Shown here: in pieces, positions 11,401 to 20,326 of the stretch
Layout: the number at the start of each line of letters is the position of its first letter
Numbering within the stretch: position 1 is the first letter of the stretch
Assembly (NCBI RefSeq): GCF_020178975.1
Contig: NZ_JAHXBU010000089.1
Location: 124,001-188,000 of the forward strand
DNA: 64,000 nucleotides
Direction: 5' to 3'
Source: Cesiribacter sp. SM1
GTDB taxonomy: Bacteria; Bacteroidota; Bacteroidia; Cytophagales; Cyclobacteriaceae
Program-made: the position numbers and the translations under genes
Notes under the pieces: generated by a model
The model's input: only the letters and a program-made list of their open reading frames with translations
Told to the model about the DNA's origin: nothing
Databases searched by the model: none

Positions 11401-11750
11401 GAAGCTTTCTCTCTTGATACGTTCATGGCAGTAACCACTACTTCGCTCAGGGTTTCTACATCTTCTGCAAGCGTTACATCAATCACAGACCGGTTCTGTA
11501 CCGGAATGGTCTGATCCGCAAAGCCCACAAAAGAAAAGACCAAAGTTGCATCACCTGATGGAACCTCAACCCTGTAACGACCATCAATGTCGGTTACAGC
11601 ACCTGTACCTGTGCCTTGCACTTTCACAGCAACACCGGGAAGCCCTTCCCCGTCTGCCTTGGAGACTACTCTCCCGGTTACTGCCTGCTGTGCCCACGCC
11701 ATACTTATGGCCATGAGCATCGCTAAGCTCAATAGTAAAATCCTCTTCAT
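8463..11750 (-). CDS. SusC/RagA family TonB-linked outer membrane protein
   Basis: This is a full-length SusC of about 1,095 residues. It has a signal peptide (MKRILLLSLAMLMAISMAWA), a regulatory-like domain (GVAVKVQGTGTGAVTDIDG), a TonB box region (LSEVVVTAMNV) and a plug containing TNITIRGNSSFTNNQPLFIV and the SusC signature SILKGAAATALYGSRGQNG. A large beta-barrel follows. I chose the Met at 11750 because it starts a clean signal peptide that matches the SusC leader at 565. An in-frame Met at 11765 adds five residues. It heads an operon with susD and the PKD-like lipoprotein. Confidence 0.95.
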   Translation of the reverse strand: MKRILLLSLAMLMAISMAWAQQAVTGRVVSKADGEGLPGVAVKVQGTGTGAVTDIDGRYRVEVPSGDATLVFSFVGFADQTIPVQNRSVIDVTLAEDVETLSEVVVTAMNVSREKASLGYSQQTLDAEAVTKVKQDNFINSLSGKVAGVNIRTNNTMGGSTNITIRGNSSFTNNQPLFIVDGVPISNETNNSLNQQNGRRGYDYGNPAADINPEDIASMSILKGAAATALYGSRGQNGVILITTKRGAGKKGIGVTVTSGLTVGRIDRSTFAEYQNQYGAGYAPFFYGQREDGPFLEEDIDGDGQLDWVVPTYEDGSYGAQFNPNLNVYQWNSFVPESPYYGQARPWVAGANSPVEFFETQRTWNNSVALAGGNEKSSFRLSYTNLDMKDIMPNSSMNKHTINFNGATELTSKLSADVMFQYNRQDVLGRFSTGYGDNLMANFRQWWQTNVDIKELEDIYRRTGRNYTWNPGNYEDPLTPIFWDNPYWTRYENFNSDYRDRFLTRLGVNYKFNDWLSLNLSGSLDTYNEVREERRAVGSVPTEFGVNSTDEPSGYDRTVIANSEYNYNAVLNVNRDLNEDFSLAGLVGFNLRSERYDFTQASTSGGLAVPGLYSLSNSVSSNPFPFTYLWEKEVYGYFANANIGYRDFLYLDGNYRIDVSSALPVENNQYDYWSLGLGFVFSQLLDADWLDFGKVRASYGTVGNDTRALRVYDVYQREDNFGNTILTRLPWTKNNQELLPEKTAEYEFGLQGNAFKNRLNFDISYYNRETSNQLLSVGVSPATGYSSKFINAGTIQNKGIEMVLGGDVIRTSDFRYNATVNLTRNRSEVLDLNTAEGTGPQNYVIANFQGGVTANATVGQPFGVLRGTGYQYHNGERVLTEDGYYAAVADQIIGDPNPDYIMGINNNLSYKGLNLGFLIDIQRGGDVYSLDMHYGQGTGIFANTVGTNERGAPIRNPLSENGGVFNPGYILTEEGNYVPNFNPLAEDAVYARADYYGGAFYWGNAVRNPSQMTVYDASYVKLRELSLTYSLPSDLIGKFASRIDLSLVGRNLWIIHKNVPYADPESGLGAGPAQGYLSGSYPTVRTVGFKVEVGL

Positions 11751-11854
11751 AAATGATTTGAACAAATTAAAAAAACATTAAAAAACAGTTAAATCTTTAC
11801 CTGGCTAATCTAATGAAATTATATTTCACTAGTAAAACATGCTCCAAAATTTTA

Positions 11855-11894
11855 CCTCTGAATATGAAAAAAATATAAATTTTCATACTTGAGG
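11855..11894. repeat. AT-rich inverted repeat between OmpA gene and SusC
   Basis: CCTCTGAATATGAAAA (11855-11870) and TTTTCATACTTGAGG (11880-11894) are near-complementary around a 9-base AT loop. It lies 53 bases past the stop of the OmpA-family gene on the minus strand and upstream of SusC. It could be a weak terminator or part of the SusC leader; the weak, AT-rich stem leaves this open. Confidence 0.45.
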
Positions 11895-11946
11895 GGCAAA
11901 TCATGCAAGCATAACTAAAAATTAATGTTGTTGTTTAGCCGCAACC

Positions 11947-13878
11947 TTACAAGATCTTAAATTCAATCCTGCGGTTTTGCCTGCGGTTCTCTTCTGAAGT
12001 ATTTGGCAGCTGTGGCTGGCTTTGTCCATAGCCTTTTGCCCTAAGTCTCTGGGCGCTAACTCCGGCATTTACAAGCCACTGATACACCGCCCTGGCTCTT
12101 TTTTCTGATAATTGCTGGTTATAAGAGGCGTTGCCCACATCATCGGTATGCCCTGCAATCTCTATGCGCACCTCCGGATTCTGATCTAAAAAGTTAACCA
12201 CCCGCTGCAATTCCGTTTCGCTCATGGGCTTTATTTCGTGCTTATCGGTATCAAAAAATATATTGCTAAGGCGCGTAATCATGCCACTCTTAACAGGATC
12301 CAGGTAAACATCCAGCTGCACTGGTTTTGGATTATTTCCTTGTCCAAAATCGAATGAAAGGCTCTTGAACAAATATCCGGGATGGCTAACGTACAGTGCA
12401 TAAGGCGCCCCTTCTGTTAGCACCATGTAATACATACCGGTTTGAGAATCGGCACCTACCTGCTGTTCCATCTGCTGGTTTTCCAGGTTAAAGAGCTGCA
12501 CGTCAGCACCAAGGGGCTTTTTTGTTTGGGCATCATACACCCTGCCGGTTACATAGCTGCTCCGGTTTTTAACCTGAGCCTCTGGCGGCAGCTGAAAAGT
12601 GAAGAGCTTGCTTGATACAAGCCGATCGCCCTGCTTTTCTTCATGGGCATAGTAGCCTTGTGTACCATCTGCCGATACAAAAAGCGATACCTGGTCCTTA
12701 TTGGTGTTGATAGGATAGCCCAGGTTCCGAGGTTCCTGCCAGCTATTCTCCTGCTGTTCGGCCATATACAAATCATAACCGCCCATACCTAAATGGCCGT
12801 TAGAGGAGAAGTACAATGTACGACCGTTGGCATGAATAAAGGGAGAGATTTCGTCGCCGCGTGTATTAACAGGAGCACCAAGATTCTGGCTCTCCGTCCA
12901 CTTGCCATCGTCGGTGCGCTGGCTCACCCAGATGTCCATACCGCCTTTACCACCCGGCCTGGTAGACACAAAATAAAGGGTACGGCCATCGGCAGATAGT
13001 GCCGGCTGCGATTCCCATTCCCTGGTATTAACGTTGGCGCCCAGGTTAAGGGGTTCACTCCAGGTATTGCCCGTTCTGGTGCTGATAAACAGATCGCAGC
13101 TGCCGTAACTGCGCCTGCCCTGGCAGGAGGTAAAAATTATTGTACGGCCATCAGCAGAAATGGTACTGGTGCCTTCGTTTGTTTGTGTATTTATGGCATC
13201 CGAAAGCGAATAAGGCTCACCCCATTGGCCGGCATCACCCAAGTTAGCCGCCATGATGTCTTCATCATAGGCAGGGCTTAAGCCTTCGCGGCGGGTAAAA
13301 ATAAGGGTGCGGCCATCTACTGTCAGTACCGGAAAGTACTGCAGCACGTATTTATTTATTTGATCAGGGAGGGGCTTTGGATCGAATGGCAAAGGATTTT
13401 TTGTTTGCTCAATTGCAAATTCTGTTCCCTTTATCATATCATTAGCAGCGGCCAGCAGGGGCTTCTGCCGGGGGTTTGTTGCCAGGTATGCCTGCAGTTT
13501 CTCCTGCGCCTCCTGGTAGCGCCCCAGCTGCCAGTACATTTCGCCCAGGGCAAATAAGGCTTCGGGCGCAGGGCTTCCTTTTTTTGGATTAGCCGCTGCC
13601 TCCAGGTGCGCCACTGCTCTTTGCTGATTACCCAGTGCCCGGTAAGCAGTTGCCAGCCGCACACGCGCTTCCAGAAAGTCTCCGTCTCTTGCCACTGCAT
13701 CTTCCAGCAGGCTTATTACCTGCTCCCACTGCCTGCGCACCAGGTAATTTTCGGAGGCTTCGTAGGCCTTAATGGCTTTTTTATTATTTGTAGTATAGGT
13801 AGCCGGGCGCTGGGCCAGGGCAGGCTCTATTACAAACAGGCAAATAAGGGCAGAGAGTAGCAAAAAGAAGTATCGCAT
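11947..13878 (-). CDS. TPR / PD40 beta-propeller / OmpA-like cell-envelope protein (PorE-like architecture)
   Basis: The 643-residue protein has a signal peptide (LFVIEPALAQ), TPR-like helices at about 30-150 and four or more PD40/WD40-like blades (LIFTRREGLSP, IIFTSCQGRRSYGSCD, LYFVSTRPGGKGGMD, LYFSSNGHLGMGGYD). A regulatory-like beta domain follows at about 445-520, then a C-terminal OmpA peptidoglycan-binding domain (FFDTDKHEI, AGHTDDVGNASYNQQLSEKRA, NRRIEFKIL). This order matches PorE of the type IX secretion system, but Bacteroidota carry many paralogues with the same order. No other por/spr gene is nearby, so I do not assign the symbol. The role is probably anchoring an envelope complex to peptidoglycan. 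Confidence 0.88.
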   Translation of the reverse strand: MRYFFLLLSALICLFVIEPALAQRPATYTTNNKKAIKAYEASENYLVRRQWEQVISLLEDAVARDGDFLEARVRLATAYRALGNQQRAVAHLEAAANPKKGSPAPEALFALGEMYWQLGRYQEAQEKLQAYLATNPRQKPLLAAANDMIKGTEFAIEQTKNPLPFDPKPLPDQINKYVLQYFPVLTVDGRTLIFTRREGLSPAYDEDIMAANLGDAGQWGEPYSLSDAINTQTNEGTSTISADGRTIIFTSCQGRRSYGSCDLFISTRTGNTWSEPLNLGANVNTREWESQPALSADGRTLYFVSTRPGGKGGMDIWVSQRTDDGKWTESQNLGAPVNTRGDEISPFIHANGRTLYFSSNGHLGMGGYDLYMAEQQENSWQEPRNLGYPINTNKDQVSLFVSADGTQGYYAHEEKQGDRLVSSKLFTFQLPPEAQVKNRSSYVTGRVYDAQTKKPLGADVQLFNLENQQMEQQVGADSQTGMYYMVLTEGAPYALYVSHPGYLFKSLSFDFGQGNNPKPVQLDVYLDPVKSGMITRLSNIFFDTDKHEIKPMSETELQRVVNFLDQNPEVRIEIAGHTDDVGNASYNQQLSEKRARAVYQWLVNAGVSAQRLRAKGYGQSQPQLPNTSEENRRQNRRIEFKIL

Positions 13879-13885
13879 TTAAACC

Positions 13886-14530
13886 TTATGGTATGTTCAT
13901 GAATTTGTGCACCTGTAACGAGATCTGCCATTTCGGATTTTGCTTGATGTACTCAATGATTTGCGGCAGCATCTCCTGCATACGGCTCCATTCGGGCTGC
14001 AGATACAAACGGCAACCCTCCTTCACCCTGGCAGCATGTTCTTCGGCCCAGGCAAAATCGCTCTTGTTGTAGATGATGATCTTCAGCTCATCTGCAAAAG
14101 CATACACCTGTGGCTGTGGTGCTTTGAATTTTTTCGGCGAAAGGCAAACCCAGCTCCAGCGCCCGCTCATGGGGTGAGCACCAGAAGTTTCAATGTTTGT
14201 TTTAAATCCCGCATCCTGCAGCGCAGTTGTCAGCTTCTCCAGCGGGTGCATGAGTGGTTCGCCACCTGTAATAACGGCCAAACGCCCCGGATATTGGCTG
14301 GCTTCTGCTACAACTTCCTCAACGGAACGCTTTGGGTGCACTTCTGCATCCCACGATTCTTTTACATCGCACCAGTGGCAGCCCACATCGCAGCCCCCCA
14401 GCCTAATAAAATAAGCAGCCTGCCCCTGGCAGGCCCCCTCTCCCTGCAGGGTATAGAAGGCCTCCATCACCGGCAGTATGGCGCCATTGCTGGCTTTGTT
14501 ATCTGTTTTATGTAGGGTTAACTTTTCCAA
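13886..14530 (-). CDS. queE: 7-carboxy-7-deazaguanine synthase
   Basis: QueE is a radical-SAM enzyme of queuosine biosynthesis that contracts the ring of 6-carboxytetrahydropterin to 7-carboxy-7-deazaguanine. The 214-residue protein has a short N-terminus (VMEAFYTLQGEGACQGQ), then the cluster motif C-x3-C-x2-C at Cys47, Cys51 and Cys54 (GGCDVGCHWCD). Also present are the GGEP motif (VITGGEPLMHP) and a SPKKFKAP segment typical of QueE. Its stop is 8 bases from the start of the OmpA-family gene, so the two may be co-transcribed, which is probably incidental. Other queuosine genes are not in the window. Confidence 0.93.
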   Translation of the reverse strand: MEKLTLHKTDNKASNGAILPVMEAFYTLQGEGACQGQAAYFIRLGGCDVGCHWCDVKESWDAEVHPKRSVEEVVAEASQYPGRLAVITGGEPLMHPLEKLTTALQDAGFKTNIETSGAHPMSGRWSWVCLSPKKFKAPQPQVYAFADELKIIIYNKSDFAWAEEHAARVKEGCRLYLQPEWSRMQEMLPQIIEYIKQNPKWQISLQVHKFMNIP

Positions 14531-14782
14531 ATCTCTTTCTTTCCTTCTCCTAATCCATTCCCCTGTCCTCTAAAAGAAAATGGCTTTATGTATTTATACC
14601 CCGGACTAAAGCCCGGGGCTGGTGAGGAGCTGCCAAATATCAATATCGGTGAACTTAGCAATAGTACAGAATCAGCCTTCTCCAGGCCTTACCAGAGCGC
14701 AGGACTGGCATCTTTGCCAATGCCAGCCCACTGCCCCTGTACTATAAACTACTTACGCACCTGCTGTACTTCACCAAAGTAA
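14531..14782. repeat. Spacer with two REP-like hairpins between folD and queE
   Basis: This 252-base spacer contains two compact GC-rich inverted repeats: CCCCGG/CCGGGG (14599-14604 and 14613-14618) and CTGGCAT/ATGCCAG (14705-14711 and 14720-14726). Neither has a T-run, so they look more like REP-type repeats than terminators. The 64-codon plus-strand frame across them is judged non-coding. Confidence 0.45.
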
Positions 14783-15685
14783 CTACTTACCATATACAGC
14801 GCCTTTGGCTGCCAGCAGTGTGTTTTTGAGCAGCGAGGCAATGGTCATGGGGCCTACGCCACCCGGTACCGGCGTTATAAAGGCAGCCTTGGGAGCCACT
14901 TCTTCAAAAGCCACATCGCCCTTCAGGCTAAAGCCCGATTTTTTCGATTCGTCGGCAACGCGCGTAATGCCCACATCTATCACGGTAGCGCCCTCTTTTA
15001 CCATATCGGCTGTTATAAAGCCGGGAATGCCCACTGCTACAATCAATATGTCGGCCCGGCGGGTGTAGCTGGCCAGGTCTTTGGTGTAGCGATGGCAAAG
15101 CGTAACCGTTGCATCACCGGGATAACCATCGCGGCTTAGCAGCAAACTGATGGGCGTACCCACAATAAGGCTACGGCCAATCACCACCACATGGCAGCCC
15201 TGGGTGGGTATGTTAAAACGGTTGATCATTTCAACAATACCATCGGGCGTTGCCGGCTTATAGGCTGGCAGGTTTGCCACCATCCGGCCGGTATTGATAG
15301 GGTGGAAACCATCCACATCCTTCGAGGGCTTGATGCGCTCCAGCACCTTATCTACCCTGATGTGCTTGGGCAGGGGCAGCTGCACAATAAAGCCATCTAT
15401 GTTATCATCATTATTTAACTCATCAATCACATCCATGAGTTCCTGCTCTACGATGGTATCGGGCAGGCGCACAAGGGTACTCTCAAAGCCAACACGCTCG
15501 CAGGCTTTTACTTTATGGCTCACATAGGTTTCGCTGGCGCCATCGCTCCCTACCAGCACTGCTGCCAGGTGGGGCGCCCTGTGGCCCTTTTTCTTAAGTT
15601 CGGTTACCTGCTGGGCAATTTCGCCCTGAATAGTTTCACTTAGGGTTTTGCCATCAAGCAAATGGCCACGCTGATGCATTGTCAT
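14783..15685 (-). CDS. folD: Bifunctional methylenetetrahydrofolate dehydrogenase / methenyltetrahydrofolate cyclohydrolase
   Basis: FolD interconverts 5,10-methylene-THF, methenyl-THF and 10-formyl-THF using NADP, feeding purine and formyl-methionine synthesis. The 300-residue protein has the catalytic Tyr54-x3-Lys58 (SETYVSHKVKA), the folate-site motif VQLPLPKHI, DVDGFHP, and the Rossmann motif VVIGRSLIVGTPISLLL. The C-terminal PGGVGPMTIASLL is also present. The length is normal. The first codons (MTMHQRGHLLDGK) leave some doubt between the two Met codons. It is read as a single gene between lepA and queE. Confidence 0.97.
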   Translation of the reverse strand: MTMHQRGHLLDGKTLSETIQGEIAQQVTELKKKGHRAPHLAAVLVGSDGASETYVSHKVKACERVGFESTLVRLPDTIVEQELMDVIDELNNDDNIDGFIVQLPLPKHIRVDKVLERIKPSKDVDGFHPINTGRMVANLPAYKPATPDGIVEMINRFNIPTQGCHVVVIGRSLIVGTPISLLLSRDGYPGDATVTLCHRYTKDLASYTRRADILIVAVGIPGFITADMVKEGATVIDVGITRVADESKKSGFSLKGDVAFEEVAPKAAFITPVPGGVGPMTIASLLKNTLLAAKGAVYGK

Positions 15686-15766
15686 GTTATGCGAGAGTAT
15701 TAAATATAGATTCAGCTATATGCTATAAAACAGTGCAGCTCTGGCATTTAGCCAAAGCTGCAGGTA

Positions 15767-17554
15767 TTAGTCTAGTTTTAGTACAGCCATGAAGGCTTCC
15801 TGTGGTATCTCCACATTGCCTACCTGGCGCATGCGTTTCTTTCCTTTTTTCTGCTTTTCCAGCAGCTTGCGCTTACGCGAAATATCACCACCATAACACT
15901 TGGCAAGTACGTTTTTGCGCAAGGCTTTTACCGTTTCGCGGGCAATAACCTTGGTACCAATGGCGGCCTGTATGGCAATTTCGAACTGCTGGCGCGGCAG
16001 CAGCTCTTTGAGCTTTTCGCACAGGCGCTTGCCCCACTCATAGGCCTTATCGCGGTGTACGATTGCTGAAAGGGCATCTACTTTTTCGCCGTTCAGCATA
16101 ATATCAAGCTTTACCATGGTAGACTCGCGGAAACCAAGCAGCTCATAATCCAGCGATGCATAACCGCGGCTGATGGTCTTCAGCTTATCGAAGAAGTCGA
16201 ATACCATTTCGCTGAGCGGCATATCGAAGGTTAGCTCCACCCTGTCGCTGGTCAGGTACACCTGGTTTTTCAGCAGGCCGCGCTTGTCCATGCAGAGGGT
16301 CATGATAGAACCTACATATTCCGACTTGGAGATAATCTGTGCCTTGATGAAAGGCTCCTCGATACGATCTACATAGTTGGGCTCTGGCAGCTCACTGGGG
16401 GCATTTACAATGGCGCGCTCGCCATCTTTCAGGTAGGCATGGAACTGTACGCTGGGTACGGTGGTGATCACCGTCATGTCGAACTCGCGCTCCAGGCGCT
16501 CCTGTACAATCTCCATGTGCAGCATGCCCAGGAAGCCGCAACGGAAGCCAAAGCCCAGGGCAGCAGATGTTTCCGGCTCCCACACCAGGGAGGCATCGTT
16601 CAGCTGCAGTTTTTCCATGCTGAAGCGCAGCTCCTCATAATCGGTGGTTTCTACCGGGTAAATACCGGCAAATACCATGGGCTTTACTTCTTCAAAACCT
16701 TTGATAGGCTTGGTTGCCGGGCGTTCTCTGTGCGTGATGGTATCACCTACTTTTACCTCTTTGGCTACTTTTATGCCTGAGATCAGGTAACCCACATCTC
16801 CTGCCTTAATTTCTTTTTTCGGAGTCTGGGTTATCTTTAGCGTACCAATTTCATCGGCCTCGTATTCTTTGCCGGTAGCAAGGAATTTTACTTTATCACC
16901 CTGGCGGATGGTACCATTCAGTACCCTGAAGATTACCTCTACACCACGGTAGGAGTTAAACTGAGAATCAAAGATCATGGCCTGCAGCGGTGCTTCCGGA
17001 TCGCCGGTTGGAGCAGGAACGCGCTCTACAATCGCATCCAGAATTTCCTTGATCCCAATACCCTCCTTTCCACTGGCCAGGATAATATCTTCCCGCTCGC
17101 AGCCCAGGAGCTCAATGACCTGGTCGGCCATTTCTTCAGGCATGGCGCCGGGCAGGTCAATTTTATTGAGTACCGGAATTATCTCCAGGTCGTGGCCCAG
17201 GGCCATGTAGAGGTTAGAAATAGTCTGTGCTTCTACCCCCTGTGAGGCATCTACAATCAGCAGCGCTCCCTCGCAGGCAGCTATTGAGCGCGATACCTCG
17301 TAGCTAAAGTCTACGTGGCCGGGGGTGTCAATCAGGTTCAGGATATACTCCTGCCCGTCTTTTATATAGTTCATCTGGATAGCGTGGCTCTTGATGGTAA
17401 TACCACGCTCACGCTCCAGGTCCATATTATCGAGCAATTGTGCTTTCATATCCCGCTCGCTCACAGTCTGGGTAAATTCCAGCAGGCGGTCGGCCAGGGT
17501 ACTTTTACCGTGGTCGATGTGGGCAATGATGCAGAAGTTGCGAATGTTTTTCAT
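15767..17554 (-). CDS. lepA: Elongation factor 4 (back-translocating ribosomal GTPase)
   Basis: LepA/EF4 is a translational GTPase that acts on stalled or mis-translocated ribosomes. At 595 residues it is the usual family length. The G1 motif is [14 protein letters not shown]3 is DTPGHVDF and G4 is NKIDLP. The LepA-specific C-terminal domain is complete, with [17 protein letters not shown] followed by the terminal tail. Family members lack EF-G domain IV, and the length agrees. It is transcribed divergently from the DUF4924 gene, with about 150 bases between starts. Confidence 0.97.
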   Translation of the reverse strand: MKNIRNFCIIAHIDHGKSTLADRLLEFTQTVSERDMKAQLLDNMDLERERGITIKSHAIQMNYIKDGQEYILNLIDTPGHVDFSYEVSRSIAACEGALLIVDASQGVEAQTISNLYMALGHDLEIIPVLNKIDLPGAMPEEMADQVIELLGCEREDIILASGKEGIGIKEILDAIVERVPAPTGDPEAPLQAMIFDSQFNSYRGVEVIFRVLNGTIRQGDKVKFLATGKEYEADEIGTLKITQTPKKEIKAGDVGYLISGIKVAKEVKVGDTITHRERPATKPIKGFEEVKPMVFAGIYPVETTDYEELRFSMEKLQLNDASLVWEPETSAALGFGFRCGFLGMLHMEIVQERLEREFDMTVITTVPSVQFHAYLKDGERAIVNAPSELPEPNYVDRIEEPFIKAQIISKSEYVGSIMTLCMDKRGLLKNQVYLTSDRVELTFDMPLSEMVFDFFDKLKTISRGYASLDYELLGFRESTMVKLDIMLNGEKVDALSAIVHRDKAYEWGKRLCEKLKELLPRQQFEIAIQAAIGTKVIARETVKALRKNVLAKCYGGDISRKRKLLEKQKKGKKRMRQVGNVEIPQEAFMAVLKLD

Positions 17555-17706
17555 AGTTCAAAATGGTAGCACAAAAGTAGTGAAATAGCTGCATTTTCCC
17601 TAACAGCGTTCAAGGGGCAGAAAGTGCCTTAAAAAAGCTCATGCCGCATTTTATTGTATTGCAGCAAGATTATACGCATATTTGGAAAGACTCTTTTTCT
17701 CCTGCT

Positions 17707-18222
17707 ATGCTAATTGCCGAAAGAAAACGCAAGGAAAACATTTCCGAGTACATTGTTTACATGTACCAGACGGAAGATCTGCTAAGGGCTTATTTTTTTG
17801 ATATTGAGGATCTTAAAAGAAATGTAATTGACCACTTGCCGGCAGAAGACCGGCAGGCGGCCCTGGAATGGTACACCGATCTGGCCCGGCGCATGCAAGA
17901 GCAGGGCCTGGAAAAAAGCGGGCACCTGAAGGAAACACAGGATTATGTAAAGCGGCTTTTCAACCTGCACGAGCAGCTCCTGAAAACCGATCAGCAGTAC
18001 CGCCAGACCTATAGTAAAACGGCTGTGCACATCCGCAACAGCATGGAAGCCTCCGGCGGCACTATTACCAACCCGGTTCAGGCTGCCCTCAATGGTGTGT
18101 ATGGCTACCTGTTGCTAAAGCTAAACGGCCGCCCCATAGACCAGGAAATTATGCCCGCCGTTACTGCATTTGGCGACCTGCTCTCTTACCTTAGCTTCCG
18201 CTGGCGTGAGCGGGAGCATTAA
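17707..18222 (+). CDS. DUF4924 family protein
   Basis: The protein matches the Bacteroidota-specific DUF4924 family from its opening (MLIAERKRKENISEYIVYMY) through a helical body to the end (FGDLLSYLSFRWRE). I chose the ATG at 17707 because family members begin at that motif. The frame extends upstream to 17641, which would add 22 unrelated residues. It has no signal peptide or membrane segment and is presumably cytosolic. Its function is unknown. The small membrane protein gene starts 2 bases after its stop, so the two form an operon. Confidence 0.82.
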   Translation: MLIAERKRKENISEYIVYMYQTEDLLRAYFFDIEDLKRNVIDHLPAEDRQAALEWYTDLARRMQEQGLEKSGHLKETQDYVKRLFNLHEQLLKTDQQYRQTYSKTAVHIRNSMEASGGTITNPVQAALNGVYGYLLLKLNGRPIDQEIMPAVTAFGDLLSYLSFRWREREH

Positions 18223-18224
18223 AC

Positions 18225-18596
18225 ATGCTGGTAAGCGGCCTTTTTCTCGCTGGTGCAGGACTGCTCCTGTTGGTTATTATTTGGCTGATAGGGGAAAAGC
18301 CCCCTGCCCCAGATGCCAAGCGCAGCCCCGGCATAGTGCTGGAGGTAAGAACAAGCAGCCAACAGCTTAACATTCGCTACCTGGCCGGTAAGGATACATT
18401 TACTATTCTGGTGCCTGCTGCGCAGGCCGGAGATTTTTATGTGGGCCAGCAAATACTTGTAGATTATAAGCCTGCAAATCCAGGGGTGCCTCTTGGCGTG
18501 CACAGTATTGCAGCAGCCAGGGGCAGGAAATTTTTACAGCTATTGATTGCCGTGTTGGTAATCCTGGCTGGTCTTGTGCTGATCCGGATGGGGTAA
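18225..18596 (+). CDS. Small membrane protein with two transmembrane segments
   Basis: This 123-residue protein has an N-terminal hydrophobic helix (residues 3-22), a soluble beta-rich middle (IVLEVRTSSQQLNIRYL, GQQILVDYKP) and a second hydrophobic helix near the C-terminus (about 104-120). The layout resembles DUF3592-like proteins, in which an extracytoplasmic beta domain sits between two helices, but I do not firmly recognise the family. It starts 2 bases after the DUF4924 gene and is probably translated with it. Confidence 0.65.
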   Translation: MLVSGLFLAGAGLLLLVIIWLIGEKPPAPDAKRSPGIVLEVRTSSQQLNIRYLAGKDTFTILVPAAQAGDFYVGQQILVDYKPANPGVPLGVHSIAAARGRKFLQLLIAVLVILAGLVLIRMG

Positions 18597-18657
18597 ACTA
18601 CTTCCTAATATAGCTATACCTCTCAATTAGTGCTACGCAATGTTGAAAGAACGTAAC

Positions 18658-19485
18658 ATGAAAAAATTTCGTTTCTTTGTAAGAAAGCATGATGCTATAA
18701 AGTTGGAAAATTTAGGACATATAGAGATACGAATAATTGGTAAAACAGGTAATCTGGATTTAAAACCGGACAACTATGATATCAAAGAAATTATTGCTGT
18801 TCTTCAAGCAGCAGAGAACCTCCTGTTTCCTAACAATAAAAAAGACAGACCACTTATTAGCTACTCGATTGAAGAAGGATCTGTAAAACACATAATTAAA
18901 ACAAGTTTTCAAGCAGTGATTGGCTTTAACGCTATCATTGGCCAGGTAGAAAGTACAAATTCAATTGATTTTTTAGAGAGTCAGTCGGCAAGAGCCTTAG
19001 AAACATTTCAAGAGAATGCTGTTAAGAAAGGATTTGAAATTGAAATCACCACTTCTTTAGAAAATTCACATAAACTTCTAATTGATAGAAGTACTACATT
19101 CTACAGAACTCAAAATGTTTGGGTTGACGCAGAATTCTATTTCTATGGGACTTTAACTAACGCAGGTGGAAAAAGTAAACCAAATATACATTTAGATACA
19201 GATGAATTTGGTTCATTAACTATAACCACAGACAAGGCCTATCTTCAAGAGAAAGAAGAGAACTTCTTATATAAAAAATATGGAGTAAGAGCACTGGGGA
19301 AACAAAATATTGAAACTGGTGAACTAGACAAAACCAATCTACAACTAATTGAGCTAATTGATTTTAATCCAAAATTTGACAAATCATATCTCTCATCTTT
19401 GATGAAAAAAGCGTCAAACAGTTGGAAGGGAGTTACAGACGCCGATGATTGGATGAGCCAGCTTAGAGGAGGTTATGACGCATAG
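18658..19485 (+). CDS. Hypothetical protein paired with a PIN-domain gene (possible antitoxin-like partner)
   Basis: About 275 residues from the ATG at 18658 (MKKFRFFVRKHDAI). An earlier in-frame Met at 18640 adds six residues. It has no signal peptide, membrane segment or recognised domain; the body is mixed alpha/beta with Lys/Glu-rich stretches. Base composition is clearly more AT-rich than the housekeeping genes on either side, which suggests transfer. Its last 11 bases overlap the PIN gene, so the pair is translationally coupled. An antitoxin or substrate-specificity role is inferred only from the pairing; the length is unusual for a VapB-type antitoxin. Confidence 0.65.
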   Translation: MKKFRFFVRKHDAIKLENLGHIEIRIIGKTGNLDLKPDNYDIKEIIAVLQAAENLLFPNNKKDRPLISYSIEEGSVKHIIKTSFQAVIGFNAIIGQVESTNSIDFLESQSARALETFQENAVKKGFEIEITTSLENSHKLLIDRSTTFYRTQNVWVDAEFYFYGTLTNAGGKSKPNIHLDTDEFGSLTITTDKAYLQEKEENFLYKKYGVRALGKQNIETGELDKTNLQLIELIDFNPKFDKSYLSSLMKKASNSWKGVTDADDWMSQLRGGYDA

Positions 19486-19957
19486 TGTACTTCTAGATAC
19501 AAGCTTTTTCATTAGGCTTCTTAATGAAAATGATAAGCTGCACCATAATGCTCTTGGATATTTTAAATATTTCCTTGAAAATGATATTGTCCTAAAATGC
19601 TCTACAATTTCAGTAGCTGAATACTGCGTTGGTGGCCATTTCGATGAATTACCATGGAAAAATTTGCAAGTTTTGCCTTTCAATGTGAATCATGGAATTA
19701 GAGCTGGAGAGTTTGCAAGGATAGTATTTACACATAAAGGAAGATTGCAGCTTGATGACAGAAATATTATTCCTAATGATTCAAAGTTATTTGCTCAGGC
19801 TGACTCAGATAAATCTGTAACCCATTTTGTGACATCAGATCAGAAGAGCAAAAGCATTTATAATATTCTTAAGGAATATATAGATCCTCACTTTGAAATA
19901 ATAGATATCAATATGCCATATCATGAAACCTATGGTATAATTGACTTTGGAATATAA
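19475..19957 (+). CDS. PIN-domain protein (putative VapC-like ribonuclease)
   Basis: PIN domains are metal-dependent RNases, often toxins. The 160-residue protein starts VLLDTSFFIRLL with Asp8. Further candidate acidic residues are Glu49 (SVAEYC), Asp102 (PNDSKLFAQA) and Asp122 (VTSDQ), which fits the four-acid PIN site. PNDSKLFAQA is a common PIN core segment. It overlaps the upstream gene by 11 bases and shares its AT-rich composition. A toxin function is plausible, but the partner does not resemble a classical VapB. Either a toxin-antitoxin pair or a two-gene regulatory RNase module would fit. Confidence 0.78.
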   Translation: MTHSVLLDTSFFIRLLNENDKLHHNALGYFKYFLENDIVLKCSTISVAEYCVGGHFDELPWKNLQVLPFNVNHGIRAGEFARIVFTHKGRLQLDDRNIIPNDSKLFAQADSDKSVTHFVTSDQKSKSIYNILKEYIDPHFEIIDINMPYHETYGIIDFGI

Positions 19958-20326
19958 CACAAAGTAGAACAAAGGATTTAAGTACTCCCCACAGGCTTAT
20001 TGCTGCTTACCAGCAAACATACGCTAAAGACCCTACCTCACCTGTTGAGAAAGCTTGTTAAAATCAGGGCAAATATAGAAATGGTTGGAATCAATGTAAT
20101 GCATTATCATCAGCCCAGCCCTCTCATCATCGTAGTCCGCCCTGCTGTTATATAAGCCTACTGTAGCTTTCCTTGTATTCATTTTTCAAATACCTTCCCT
20201 TATTTAGCTTACCGGAAGATCAGCAGAAATCCATACCCATAAGAAGCCGGACGTTTATTAAAATATGCAGGTATTTGTGTATCAGGTTAGTTTTTTGTCA
20301 GATCTGTTTGTCAGAAAATCCTGATA
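19958..20326. other. Intergenic region between PIN module and methyltransferase
   Basis: This 369-base stretch between convergent genes holds no frame I can support. A short palindrome CTGATATCAG lies just past the methyltransferase stop. No terminator with a clear T-run and no att-like repeat matching the other side of the PIN module was found. Confidence 0.4.

Noticed and set aside
14588-14782. 64-codon frame between folD and queE
   Set aside because: It runs through two palindromic repeats and its composition reflects them; no homologous pattern recognised.
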